From Gnetum montanum (Eukaryota; Streptophyta; Gnetopsida; Gnetales; Gnetaceae), in NCBI GenBank assembly GCA_015680685.1, contig MNCI01008436.1, forward strand, positions 48,369 through 112,368: a stretch of DNA of 64,000 nt, given 5' to 3'. Shown piece after piece: positions 34,079 through 46,205 of the stretch. Under the pieces are notes generated by a model. That model did not search any database, was not told the DNA's origin, and saw only the letters and a list, made by a program, of their open reading frames with translations. The first letter of the stretch is position 1; each line of letters begins with the position of its first letter. The position numbers were made by a program, and so were the translations under genes.

Positions 34079-37000
34079 TGTTGGCACATTTTGGCCATTT
34101 CATGAAACAAAGATATGACATGATTGAGACCTCCAAAATATTTCAATATAACTATTTGAAATGGCAAGATGTAGTTTGAAATGGTATTGATTCCTATCAC
34201 TCGCTTAAAAAAAAGAGATTGGATGAAAAGATGGAATGAAAGAAAACAATAAATAAAATCACTGGTAAATCCTTGGATACTAGTAAAGAATAAGTGGGAG
34301 AAGGTGGTAGAGAATAGTGTTTCAGGCTACCGATATTTTTCCAAAGCATCTGTGCTCTACCTCAAATAATTTGGAAAGAATTTCAAAGGAAATCAAAGAA
34401 TAAAGCGGTAGTGGAAGTTTGCCTGGAAATAGAATTGCAGAAGAAGGTGGATAAGTCCAAATCCAACAACTAGTTGGGAGGAATGGATGTTTGGAAATAG
34501 GAAGTCCAAGTCATGAAGAGACAATATTTGCAGGTTTTTCCATTTTCGGGTCCTGAACCTGAACCTTGTATGCTGCTTCTAGAGCCTGGAGAGGAAATAT
34601 TTGGTTATTTATTTCTGTGGGTTTATTTAATTTAATTTTTCATCTACCACACAGCCTATAGGCATTGCATTGAAGTTTTCAGTTAGGAAATTGCTTGATT
34701 TTCCATGATGACATTGGCCTATTATTATTCAATTAAAGACCTAAAGCTCTGTTTCTGTACCATTTTTCGCCAAAAAACTCCATCCTCACCACAACCGGTG
34801 TAGGTGGAGGTGACCAATTAAAGACTTACCTTGGGCAAACTTGGTGAAGTATACTATGAATCAACTAGACTTGAAAGCATACATAGACTAAATGACTACA
34901 CAAACAAGCAATACCACCATGGCAATGGTTCCGTAGGCATACCACGGATTTGCAAAATGAGTTTGAATGAAATTGCAAAGCATAACTCTGAGCGAGCTGC
35001 TATTTTACACCCTTACATATCTCACAATCTTGTTGTCAATATCACACACATCATCTGCTGTGAGAGACATTTGTACCTGATGGAAAAGCTATGCAACACT
35101 TTCGTCATTTTCAAGACAATTTTGTATCATGCCCTACTTCACCACAAGAGCTGCGTCTATCTTAGTGAGAATAAGCTGCGACACGAGAATCATGAATAAG
35201 TTGAATAAGTGTTCACCTAGTTCAATTCATAATTCCTTGTATGCTATCATATTTCTTAATATCACTTCGGAGTAATCTTCTAAGAGCATCTTTGGAAGAT
35301 AGAGATGACCCCTCATCCTAAAGAACCCTTGTTTGAAGCACAGTTCGTTGTTGTTTGATGATGATGTAGCATGCACAATAAGTTTAGGCCCTGCTAAAGT
35401 GCTTGTAGAATCTTGATCCATAACCACTATAGAAAAGGTTACAACGACCACAGTTTTTTATGGAACACATGGCAATCTTACCAAAAAACAGCAGCAGTGC
35501 CCTATGCCAACGTGTTCGTCATCATTGTTACCAATCCATCAAGTGCGGTCATAGAGACATGACGACACAGCAAGATAGGTGCACAACTAAATTAGTAGAA
35601 TCAGGAGATGTTTTAGCCGATGCCAATGAATCAGGGTTATAATTTATTCGGAAGAAACCGTCATCGCTGAAGACAAGTGCAAAACCCGAAAACACAGAAT
35701 TGAAGTCACAAAATAAAATTTCAATTTCATATGGTCTAGTGGCTAAAAATAATTTTAGAAAATTTTCTTACATGCACAAATTCTATGGAGCACTTGTTAA
35801 AGACCTAACATTAATTTAGTTATCTCAAATGAATTACTAAGGCTTTATACACGGTGGATAATTAAAATCCTAAATAATTCAAATAAAATGACAATTGTAT
35901 GAAGCTCTTATAGTATGGAGACCTTGGATTTATTTTATAGGCTATTACTTATAAAAGAAATATTTGTAATATTTACACATGCCAATGTTAGCATGATTTT
36001 CTCCTAACTTCATGTATAAGTTATAACTTCCTAACTTGTTAGGAAAGTAATATCGCCTAACTTGTTGGGCAAGTTATAACTCCCTTACTTAGGAGAGAAG
36101 TTACCCAAGATATTTTTAAATATCTAACTACATTTTGAACCCTATAAAAAGGCTTGAAGGGTAGGAAGGAAGGGGAGGATCACATCATACTACTTGATAT
36201 CACACTAGAGGTCTCACTCGGGGTCTTGGAGGAAGATTGTAAAGAAGAAATTATGAAAGATTGCTTGTAAGATGACTTGTTAAAGACAACATTTCAGCCT
36301 CTTTGTCATAGTCCTATGAGTCATGTTTATTATTTTTTATTTTGTTTAAATTATTTAGCTAGTGGTTTAGATAGTATCATGCTTGGCAAGTAGTTTTTGG
36401 ATTTTTAGATTGCTCTTATTGTTCTTGTTTCATGATAGAAAATTTCTATTAAAATTTTGTCATAGAAGAGCTTGCGTTTGAAAGCCTTAAGAACATTTTT
36501 GTAGTGAATTTTATTATTGTGAAATGTATAAGAATTGATATTGAGATTGTTGTAAGAGAGCCTCTACATGTAGTTAAGCCGTTGAACAATTCAATAGTCA
36601 AGAGGGTTCAGAAAATCTTTGGTATTTTGATAGGACCAAAATAGCTTCTTTTATCTTTAAAGTGAATCTCCGTGGTATTTTAATTAGAAATCATCAAGTC
36701 TTTTGAAGGTTCTATTGAATGCAATTTTTGACATCCATTATCTAGCCAAAATAGAGTCTCGTACATGATAGTTTACACAGTAATTTTTTGGATAGCATAG
36801 TAGGAATGTCTTGAAGAAATTGCTTATTTTGAGCCTTGGAAGTTTGAACAATTTGTAGTTATTGAATTTGGGATAGCTTTATTGTGAAGTGTTTACTCGT
36901 ATCATTTTACTTTGTTTAAACATTTGAGATCTTTACATAAATTTGCTTTCGTGTTCTCTTCTTTCTATTTCCATTGAATCTTGCTCTATTTCTAGTTTTC

Positions 37001-37386
37001 TTGTGGAACTATCTCTTTCTCTAGGGAAAATTAGAAGTAGATTCATAGATTTTTGCTCAAATGTTTTTGTCAAATTTTATTTGTTACAAGTAGGTATTAT
37101 AAGGACCGCATCGACTAGGCAATTGAACAAAATAGGAACTCTCAACAACTCACAGTACTTTGCAAAGTTGGCTGAATCTCTTTAAGATAAGTCATTTATA
37201 GCTTTACACACAACCCAATCATTTCATTTTTAACAACAGCATACTGCAACAGCACACACACATACTCACATTAACTACTAAGTCTATTTGGAGGTATATG
37301 GCCCTTGGGGTTGCTAGAGACAAGTAAGCACCTAAATCCTGTTCAAGGACACTCATTGGTGGTTGTGTCCTAAATGGTCGCCAACA
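34079..37386 (+). mobile_element. Solo LTR of Z type (~3.3 kb)
   Basis: Starts TGTTGGCACATTTTGGCC and ends GGTCGCCAACA. Flanks ACAAG (34074-34078) and ATAAG (37387-37391) agree at four of five bases. There is no polypurine tract on the left and no primer site on the right, and element A's 3' region continues on the right, so it is a solo LTR. Alignable with 4847-7833 at the first ~28 bases and from 35475 on; 34107-35474 is unrelated and contains a piece of a DUF247 gene. Bases 36590-37065 are absent from the other copy. TATAAAAA is at 36143-36150. Confidence 0.85.
34828..35451 (-). pseudogene. DUF247 (UPF0481) protein fragment inside the LTR
   Basis: Read leftwards, the fragment shows the C-terminal half of a plant DUF247 protein: a GHLYLPKMLLEDYSEVILRN block followed by MIAYKEL, then GMIQNCLENDESVA, LTADDVCDIDNKIVRYV, and near 34940-34890 NPWYAYGTIAMVVLLVCVVI, the hydrophobic C-terminal segment typical of the family. 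Stops and one frame change are present. These proteins are membrane-anchored and mostly uncharacterised. The piece lies antisense to the LTR and abuts the shared LTR sequence at about 35475. A plus-strand ORF over it (34831-35199) is a shadow. Confidence 0.7.
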
Positions 37387-37666
37387 ATAAGGACCAAGGA
37401 TGTACCTCATTTGTGTGAGAGCACTTCCTCTCTCACAATCCCAGCAGCAATCATAGCCCTTAACCTTTTGGCTTCCCTGGTTACAACTAATTCCCTTGCA
37501 TCTTGAACCACATTCCCTCAATCCCATGTACTTTTGAAAATGGTGTGATGATGTCCAACCAAGGGCCGAAGGATAATGTTTAGTATCTGGTTGTTTATGG
37601 TGTTTTGCACTTCTTTGTCGATACCTCTCGGGTAGATTCCTCCAGACTTCAACAAAGAGGGACCAA
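37387..37666 (+). other. Element A 3' untranslated region, right part, with polypurine tract
   Basis: Aligns with the 3' end of element E (rc of 15381-15660): shared landmarks are GGTGTGATGA, AGGATAATGTTT and GCACTTCTTTGTC. CAACAAAGAGGGACCAA at 37650-37666 is the polypurine tract. Confidence 0.75.
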
Positions 37667-39319
37667 TGAAACACCACTAATTTCAACCTAACACTTTGAA
37701 ACAAAAATCACTCAAGCCCTTTCAAGCTTTCAGGAAACCACGCTAAGCAAAATCAAGCCAGCTTGCTCATCTCGTCAAGCTAGAAGCTTGCCCAGAGCAT
37801 GACCAACTCTTGGAGTCACAAAACTGAGCCAAAACTATCTAATCTACAATATGCAAGTCATCCTCAGAGCACATACTTAATAGCTTCTAGTCCCAACTTC
37901 CAAAATGCCAGGTTTCAGCTCAAAATTGCAAGTTTTTGCAAGATTTCACAGGTCACGCTGCATGTCACACTGTGGTCACACTACAACGTGACCTACTCAA
38001 AATGGTTCTAAACAAGTCACATCCAGACTCAAATTCTAGATTTTAGATCACTCTCAGGATCAACTATAACTAGGCAGTAGTTGCACTTAAGATTCAAGCT
38101 TCAAAATCACAATTTCAAACAAAATACATCATTTTTGAGTCATGTCACACTATGGTCACACTGCAGCATGACTCCAACGTGACCTACCATAACTAGCTTG
38201 AAACAAGGCACTTTCAAGCTCAATTCATCAATCACAGTTAGGAAATCATTGGACTTTAAGAATCAGGCTTCAAAATTCCAAAATTTGATGAAAAATCACA
38301 AGTTTTTATTCACTCACACTGAGGTCATGCTGCAACGTGAGTGTAGTGTGAGTGCACATGCTCAAGTCATGCTGAGACAAAATCAACTTATGCTGGAAAT
38401 TCTTGTCAAGCAGACAAGCCTCAAACAGCCATGGAACCACCCAAATCAACATCCTACTGTGTTCAAACCAAAGATCCAGAAGTTTCAAGCAAGCCAAGGT
38501 CAATTTCTTTTGTAGTACATTGTAAATCTTCATTTGTGGGCTTGGCAGGCCCTCACGGTTCAAATTTTATGTGTTTCTAAGGGCTTGAGTAACCCACACA
38601 TTGTAAGATACAATGCACCTAGTCTAGAATGTAGCTTTCCCACACATGTCCAACTCACATATAGTTGTCTATTGGACACATGTTACTTGGTTCACCTTTC
38701 ATCTCATCTCCCAGCCATTGATTCCAGTCTCAAATTTTGTGCCCAAGCCTGGTCCAATCCTATAAATACCCTATCAATTCACATAAATAGGGTTGGAAAT
38801 TTTAGAGTTGGATAGCTTAGGAAACTTAGAATAGCAATCCTTGGATGTTTGACACATTTTGACTCCTAGCATATAAGCACTTCTGAAACACATCACATCA
38901 CATCACCCTGGGGCTTGGCGCTTGACCTTCCATCCACACGTGCAGCTATGCTTTGATCGATGCACATATTTTCTAAGCAATACAAATATAGTTCATTTTT
39001 CCAAACATTATTTTTTGTTTACTCTATTTTACATTCAGTTTATCTTTTGTTTACAATACCAGTTCTACATGCATTTCTATTTACATTTTGTACTTGTTGT
39101 TTATGTTTTAAAACATCAGTTACGATAACCCTAGCACAAGCTGTAGTTTATACTCGGGGAAGTCCTTGGTTGATTTGCGTGTAGACCATCCAAGGAACTC
39201 TACCTTTGTTTGCTTTTCCAGCTTGCCCTTAGGCGAAGGAAGGGTTAGCTGTGTCTGCTCGATGATATTTCAGTATTTGTTTTCATTCTAGTCTTACATC
39301 GACGATTTAGGTCAATACA
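37667..39319 (+). mobile_element. 3' LTR of Tat element A
   Basis: Starts TGAAACACCACTAATTTC after the polypurine tract and ends GTCAATACA. Partner of 8972-10626. Contains GTCACGCTGCATGTCAC-like words (37950-37990, 38140-38180, 38320-38350) and TATAAATA at 38761-38768. The right flank is the RT reading frame of element D. Confidence 0.9.
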
Positions 39320-40540
39320 CAGTGTCCATTCGAAGTTAACCCCTTTCTTCAATAGATGTTGCATGGGGTGTAACTTGTCAATCAACTTTGCTATAAACCT
39401 TTTGATGAACTGTACCCTACTTTGTAACCCACGCAGTTCTTTAAGGTTTGTAGGAGGTGGCAGGTTAACGATGGCCTTAACTTTGTGAGGGTCCACTCAT
39501 ATTCTAGCCTCTGACACTACAAACCCTAACATGCATCCAGTTCTTACCCCAAAGACACACTTTTTAGGATTGAGGCATAAATCATGCATCTGGAAACATT
39601 TGAGGACTACACCCAAATCGTTGTGATGATCAATGGCTTCTTTAAATTTCACCACTATATCATCCACATAGTCATTCAATTTCTAAGATGTAGCCACTAG
39701 AGATGTAATGTCTCGTTGGAAGGTTGCTCCAGTGTTCTTGAGCCAAAAAGGCATCATAGTGTAACAAAGGTACCCCATGGGGTAATGAAGGTTTTTGTTA
39801 ACTGATGCTCTAGGTTAATGCGAACTTGGTTGTAGCTAGAGAAACCATCCATGAAGGATAATAGAGCATGACTAGCCATAGTGTCAATAAGTTGATCGAT
39901 ACTCGAAAGTGGGAAATCATCTTTGATCATTGCCTTGTTTAGATCCCGGAAGTCTATATAGATTTGTATTTTTCCCATTTTCTTATAAACTACAATGATG
40001 TTAGACATCCATTCCAAGTAATCAATTGCCCAAATAAAACCAGCTTGGTATAGTTTCATGATTTCATCCCATATGACTAGTGCGATCTCTGGTTTAACCA
40101 TATGAGAGTTCTACTTAACCACTTTCATGCATGGGTCTAAGATGATGTTGTGCTGTATCAGCCTTGGATCTAAACCCATCATGTCACTGTATGACCATGC
40201 AAAGACTTGAATGTTATCTTGCAAAATTTTAGCTACATCTTTGTGCATTTGCGAATCTAGGAGGGAACTAAGTTTCAATGTTTTTAACTCCCCCCTAGAT
40301 GTGGTCACAGGCGTTTTGATGAGAGGGTCCTCAGTTACATCCCCAGCCTCTAAATCTAGTGCTTGGACTAGATGCTAAAGCTAGTCTAGGGATGCTTCTA
40401 AGAATGCTACAGTGCTAATTGTAGGTGATTCCCAGTCTATTAGATCTAGGTTTAGTTGTTTTGTGAGTTTGCCATGTGGACCTGCTAAAGCTAAAGGTGA
40501 AGAGAGATCATGATGGATTTTCATTCTTGCTCAACATGCC
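39320..40540 (-). pseudogene. Element D: reverse transcriptase
   Basis: Tat RT with stops: pre-RT linker 40540-40111, fingers and palm 40101-39754 (VYKKMGKIQIYIDFRDLN, FMDGFSSYNQVRINLEHQ, TKTFITPWGTF), catalytic NDYVDDIVVKF near 39670, LNPKKCVFGVRTG near 39560, and connection ending VNFEWT at 39320, where element A interrupts. The reading resumes at 8971. The second primer-grip region shows a frame change near 39750. Confidence 0.85.
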
Positions 40541-40599
40541 AAAAATGAGATGAAAGTCTAGTTAAGAGGCACTTGTTTGTAGCAACTGTGCATAGTGAT

Positions 40600-40870
40600 A
40601 ATTTGCAAAGTAGCAATGAGACGTAATCGGTAGAGTATGATGCAAAGCTTAAAATTCGCTAGTTTAAGGTCATGGTGGACCACTAAAACATAAAAATGTA
40701 TAATTGCTAATGTAAAGGTGCAAAACTGCTGATGTAAAAGGGTTGAAACTACTAGCTTAATGTCATTACGAACTACTAACTAGATTGAAACTATGCACTA
40801 GGATTGCTATTTTAAGGTCTTTTTGGATCACCTAACATTCAAGAAATTTTTGTGAAGGCAAATGGCTAGT
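40600..40870 (+). repeat. Decayed AGTTTAAGGTC repeats before element D RT
   Basis: Loose repeats of CTAGTTTAAGGTCATGGTGG type, then GCTGATGTAAAAGG-like units. They occupy the position of the 20400-20562 repeats in element E. 40541-40600 and 40870-41016 hold nothing recognisable. Confidence 0.4.
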
Positions 40871-41016
40871 TTTGAAGCATGCCAAGGATTTTCACCTAGG
40901 CCCACCTATTTTAATGCAAACAATTCTACGATGTCATGGCGAGCATGCTATGCTGCATGGAATACTTTGCATTAAACGAAGAGAGAGAATGACAAGTTTC
41001 CTTTTTACTATTGAAA

Positions 41017-41026
41017 CTATAAATAG
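41017..41026 (+). promoter_or_regulatory. TATA box of the antisense gene in element D
   Basis: CTATAAATAG, 134 bases before the exon 1 ATG at 41160, identical to the box of the E copy (20763-20772). Confidence 0.65.
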
Positions 41027-41159
41027 GGATTAACCCTGGGTAAACTCATCATTTTCACTGTAACAACATAGAGCCCACATTCGGAGCATAGAGCAATTTT
41101 GCTAATAGAGAGCAAGGTGGTTTGACATAGTGACGAAGAAAGGGTTGGCAAGAAAGACA

Positions 41160-44100
41160 ATGGCTCCCAAGAAGGAACGCAAACACCCGACACTCGCCAA
41201 GGTTGATGAAGTGAAAGAAACCCTAGGGCGTGTGTCACATATGCACGTCGTGGTGCATGAGGGGACACCGTTCACCCGGTAGGCCACTATGCCTCCCCTA
41301 TTTTTTCTTATTACTTTTTGCTCTTATTTTTTTTTATTTTTGCAATATTTTTTAGCTATCTATGTTTTTTTTGTCATTGTGTTGTTATTGTTTTGTCCCT
41401 TACATCGTCGCTGTTGCTGTTTCGGCCATGGCAAATGCACAGACGTTATGCTAAGATTGCATGCAAGGTTGCCTGGGCCACCATCGTTGTGACTACCATT
41501 GATGTAGAGTCTTGGACGATTTGAGCCATTTGACATGCAAATAGCATAGTGTAGGACCCTCAAGAAGGTTTGGTCATGTGTGATGTGATAGTGTGACACG
41601 TGTTCTATCATAGCGTATTGTTAATTGCTTTGTTAGGGCTAATCTCTTTGTTGCTACGCTAAGCTAATTTTTCTATGCTATTGCCTTCATATTTTTCTTG
41701 CTATGCTATGTGCATAAAGGGAATCATGTTACGCTATCTGCTAAAATGCTAGTTTTGCTACACTATGTTTGAATTTCACTCAAACATGCCATTAACATTT
41801 GGTATTGTGTTGTGCAGGGTAGTGCTAAGGCCAATCTTAATTGTCCTAGAAATCGTGGGGGTCCTATGCTATGTTAGTAAGCTAGTGGCCAATGTTCCTC
41901 CACCCCATGCATGTGTGGGATAGTAGGCAGTCTGGTTTCAAGAGGGAACACAAGAGCTCCTATAATTTCTCCTTCAACGCTTTAGTGTAATCATTTGGTC
42001 ACACCTAGCAGAAGAGGTAGTAGCTGCCATAACATAAACCCTGTTGCCTGGGGAAAATAAGGGTATTCTAAGATTTTTTACAAATGGAGTAATCAGCAAC
42101 AGGTAGGGAGAAGGATCTAGTCAGCGCCCTAGAAATATGAGGTGTTTGGCTTGGATCTGGAAGATGCCTGAGTATAATTGCTATCATCCCTACAACACCT
42201 TGTTTATTGTGCATCATATGGGAACATGCTTCCAAAATCCATCAGGAACCATTTATAGTGCTAACGGGTGAGATTTGTAACCATGTTCCACTACGCTATG
42301 TAATGTTTGCTATGCTAGCCAAATGTTAACAGTGTTTTTGTTACTAGGTTTTTCATCAACGAGGAGGGCTTCATAGCGATATGGATGTGTTGACCTTAGC
42401 ATAGATGGCACTGCAAGAGTTTTCTTCAACTAAGAACATACGCATAGGTGTGATAGGCCAATGGGAGGGTGAGTACAAAACCTACCCAACCCAGTATCCT
42501 AGACTCTACAATAGATGCAAGGAGTCTAGTTGCTTGGATGAAGGATGGAAACCCTTTAAGCCGATCACCATTGAAGATGTCTTAGTTAATCTTCCATCAT
42601 TCCTGTCACCATTTAAGCCTGGTAAGCTAAATAGTAATTTACTACATGTTAGAGTGTCATCGCTATTTTTTTCTATTGGTTATGCTTTGCCTAACTTATT
42701 TTTTTCCTTTTTTTCTTTTTTGTATTTTTCATATTTTTTGTGTTTTTGTGCTAACTTCTTTTGTGCAAACTGCTATAGGGGCGAAGATGTCCTCGGAGGT
42801 AACAGTGATAACCTCTAGGAACTAGAAGGCCAACATCTTCTTCAAGTATGGGGAGGTAGATGAGAGCCAATGCTAGATATGTAGTGTGGCCTCGGAATCC
42901 CTGCTCAAGCACCTTCAAGATGCTGGGCTCATGCATTTGTTCCTGGCCCTGAATCCAAGTATCCCCACCACTAAGATACTCGCCCTGGCAGAATCCTTCT
43001 CTAAAAAGATAGACCGCTTCCGCACACGTTTACATGGTGTGCGAGTGGTCCTTGAAATCAATGACCATCTATTCATGGACCTTTTCGGTGTCCCTGTTAA
43101 TGGCATCCCTATAGGATCAAACACCAAGAAAGAGGTGAATCGTTAGAGGGAGGACATTGAGGAGTGGCTAGGGATTGCAAAAGAGTGAAAGGGGATCCCC
43201 ATGAAGAAGGTCAGATTGAGACCAACCATAGGGGTTTATCCCATCTTCTGTGCTTGTGCTTTTCCTAAGCTACTTTCCCAAAGAAAGATCATTGGGATTA
43301 AGCAAGCTTGGATGATGCAGGAGGTCATGGAAGAGGGGGCTTGCTACAACTAGGCTAGGTATCTGTGCAAGGGCCTACAAACTGAAATTATCATGCTTCA
43401 TAAGAAGCAGAAGTCCTATTTCAATATGCATTATACCTTTTACATAGCTTGCTTGTGGCGTTTCATGGAGTTTTTGGTAGTCCACAAGAATGGAGTCTGG
43501 ATTATGAGAAATTACAATCAGATTTCCAAACCGTGGATCTGCCAAATTTTCTGGACCACCTGAGCCCAAGATCCCCTAGAAGCTATTGGGGAGTCATTTT
43601 CTATGACGACTATGGATCGGGTGGCCCACAACTTTCGTGGCTAGGACAGTGTAGGAGAGGCATCCTCTACTACTATAGGTAGCGTATCGCAGGGGAAACA
43701 TCTCATCGCCGAGATAGTGGCCACTAAGTTATGGCGAAAGAGGCTTCCTTTAGCTAAGAAGACCCTTTGTATAGAAGAAGAAGAGGGGTGAACACTGTGA
43801 TTTAAGCTACGTAGGACACAAGTCCCCATTGGCAAGTGCTTTTGCCTATGCTTATTTTCTCACCTATTTTGTCAATGCCTACTATGCTATGCTATGCTAA
43901 GCAGCGTAGCATAGCGTATCACCTACTTTAAGCTAACTTGATTTAGGCTAATGCAAATATTTTTTTACTATCAGAGGAAGAAGAGGAAGAAGATGAAGGT
44001 GATGAAGAGGTCTTGGCCCCCAAGATGGGGACGACAAATAAAGACTCGAAGGCTCCAGTCTCAAAGTAAAGGGCCCTGGTCAAGAGGGAAGGAGCCCCCA

Positions 44101-45775
44101 TCACCAAGGAAGGGGCTTTTGTTGTCAAGGAAAATCCTCCTACTGATGAGGAGGACATTTTTGGAGATGAAGAGGAGTCTCCTATGGATGAAAAGGATGC
44201 TAGTGGCTCAAAAGGAAAGGCCCCAACAAATAAACAAGAAGCCTGCATTGATCTAGAAGGGACTTCTGCTAAGGATGCTACCATCATTTTGAATCAGAAA
44301 GGAGGCAAACTACAATTAGACACTAGTGAGTTTGACAATATATTCGATGATGTGTCGATGGGTGATCCGCTCATTATCACTCCCAAGGAATTACTAGGTA
44401 GGATCCCTCACACTGTTGTTTCCTCTACTCAGCCTTATTACAATTCACCTCGGTCATTACTGATGCATTTGGTTGTATGATAGATACCACTATTAATGGT
44501 GTAGGACCCTCTCTGATTCACATGGGACCATGGGCCGAGACCCATAACAAGCTTACGTTCATGCAAGGGGTCATCAATGACATGATCGATCGCCTCAAAT
44601 AGGTTGATCCTGAAGTGAGTAAGTGAAGTAGCTATGCCAGGCTCTTTCATGTTGTTATGTTAGAGTTCTTGAATTTTCTAACTTTTCTATGCTAATGTGA
44701 ATGATGTGCTCTTTATGTGGTTATAGCCTCTCGACTCAAGTGGGACATAACACAGGCATTCAAAGTCAGTGTCGTGCCTACATTCCTGCTTGAACTGGCT
44801 GAGTTGCCTTGTTGCATATACGATGAGGCTAGAAAATGCACTTTACACTCAGCATGCTCCTTGTGGAAGTGTAGACACATCAATGAGGACCTATGGAAAT
44901 GGGTCCAGAAGGCTAAGAAAGAGAAGGCTAAACTAAGTGCCGAAGTGGGAGATCTCAAATCGAGGAATGAATTCCTCATGGCCCATGATACTAATGATGG
45001 TAGTTGACACACGGTTGTAATAGACTATGCTAGATATTGGATAGTTGTGCAGCTCAACAACGAAGCCACCCAAGAAATAATAAAACAGTGGATGCAGATG
45101 GAGTTGTTGGCTCAAAAGAACTAGGACTGGAAAGATTACAATGCCAAAGTTTACGAGTGGGGGCATTCCCAGAAAAACCATAAACACATGTATAAACTTG
45201 AGCATGCCACCTATTGCAAACTATACAGGGATGCTTTAGTGAAGTCATTTACCTATGAAGCATTTTTTAATGCCATTGGCACTTCTGAGGCTTACAACAA
45301 GTTCATGGAGTAGGTAAAGGTCAGTGAATCTCCTGAATGGGAAGTGGATCTTCCCACAGGTGAGACCGCTACCACCTCCTTTTCTTTGAGACCACTAAGA
45401 TGGATGGCCATCGAAAAGGAGAAAGCTATTGTAGAGGCTGAACCAAGAGATAGGCATTGGACAAATATCATGAAGAAGGAGGTCTGGCACTGCCTTGGGC
45501 TTGGTTTAGATCACATACCCTTCAAGATGGAAGCAAGGCCATCTCGAGTTAGTCACTTTCAATTGTGTTAAGGCTTATGCTCTATTCTAGCTTTTGTGTG
45601 TTGCTTTAGCTGACTACTTCATTTTATGATGTAGGCTCCAAATGAAGATGCAGAGACCGTAGACGGAAAAAATGAAGAGGCAACCGTAGGTAGTGCAGAG
45701 GAAGTTGATGCCGAAGGGAATGATGTAAGAGAAAATGATGCAGGAGAAGATGATGCAGGTGAAGATAACCTATGA
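41160..45775 (+). pseudogene. Antisense seven-exon gene in element D, FCP1/NIF-like plus unknown domains
   Basis: Lies opposite to element D between protease and RT. Proposed exons: 41160-41278 (MAPKKERKH basic start), 41818-42267, 42348-42621, 42779-43787, 43975-44614, 44727-~45570 and 45635-45775; borders are GT/AG except the weak donor near 45570. Exon 2 matches the E copy in length (450 nt), phase and content: an ILIVLEIVGVLCY motif, FLLQRFSVIIWSHLAEEV, and NTLFIV...CFQNPSGTIY. The FCP1-type catalytic Asp residues are Glu and Val. Exon 4 has an unknown ~330-residue domain (LLKHLQDAGLMHLFLALNP, then MDLFGVPVNG), perhaps related to plant transposon-associated proteins. Exon 5 is Glu/Asp rich, exon 6 predicts coiled coil (KKEKAKLSAEVGDLKSRNE) and exon 7 is an acidic tail ending in TGA. 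About ten stops or shifts show decay. Confidence 0.65.
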
Positions 45776-45959
45776 CAGAATGGGATTTTTAAAATTTTAA
45801 ATTTTTTTTTGTAAAAATTTTGCAAACATTATTTAAGTGACAAAAAATCTAAATGAAAAGGAAGGATTTTGGAAAACGAATTGGTTCTATGCTGACTTAT
45901 GCATTGCCTATGTGATCGATTTTATGTTAATTTTTCATTTTTGATGTTTTAGTTTTCGC

Positions 45960-46205
45960 CCATTTCGGGCCCCTACTAGTTTTACGCCATTTTCGGGCCC
46001 CTGCTAGTTTTACGCCATTTTCGGCCCATCGCTAGTTTTAGGCCATTTTGGGCCTCTATGGAGTAGCATAGTTTTAGGCCATTTCGGGCCATGGCATGAT
46101 AGCATAGTTTTAGGCCATTTCGAGCCATGGTGTGGTAGGATAATTTTAGGCCATTTTAGGCCATGACATGATAGTGTAGTTTTAGGCCATTTTGGGCCAT
46201 GGTGT
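45960..46205 (+). repeat. Element D tandem repeats beside the antisense gene
   Basis: Eight units built on GTTTTAGGCCATTTCGGGCC; the period changes from 27 bp (first three) to about 36 bp (last five, which add an ATGGCATGATAGCATA-type extension). On the minus strand they encode the GPKWPKT repeat of a spurious or extended protease reading frame. The core resembles the 20400-20562 array. Confidence 0.8.

Noticed and set aside
34831-35199. 122-codon plus-strand ORF
   Set aside because: Minus strand over the same bases reads as DUF247 with family motifs; the plus-strand ORF is a shadow.
37219-37704. 161-codon minus-strand ORF with Cys-rich text
   Set aside because: The region aligns with the 3' untranslated end of element E including the polypurine tract, and the ORF crosses into two LTRs.
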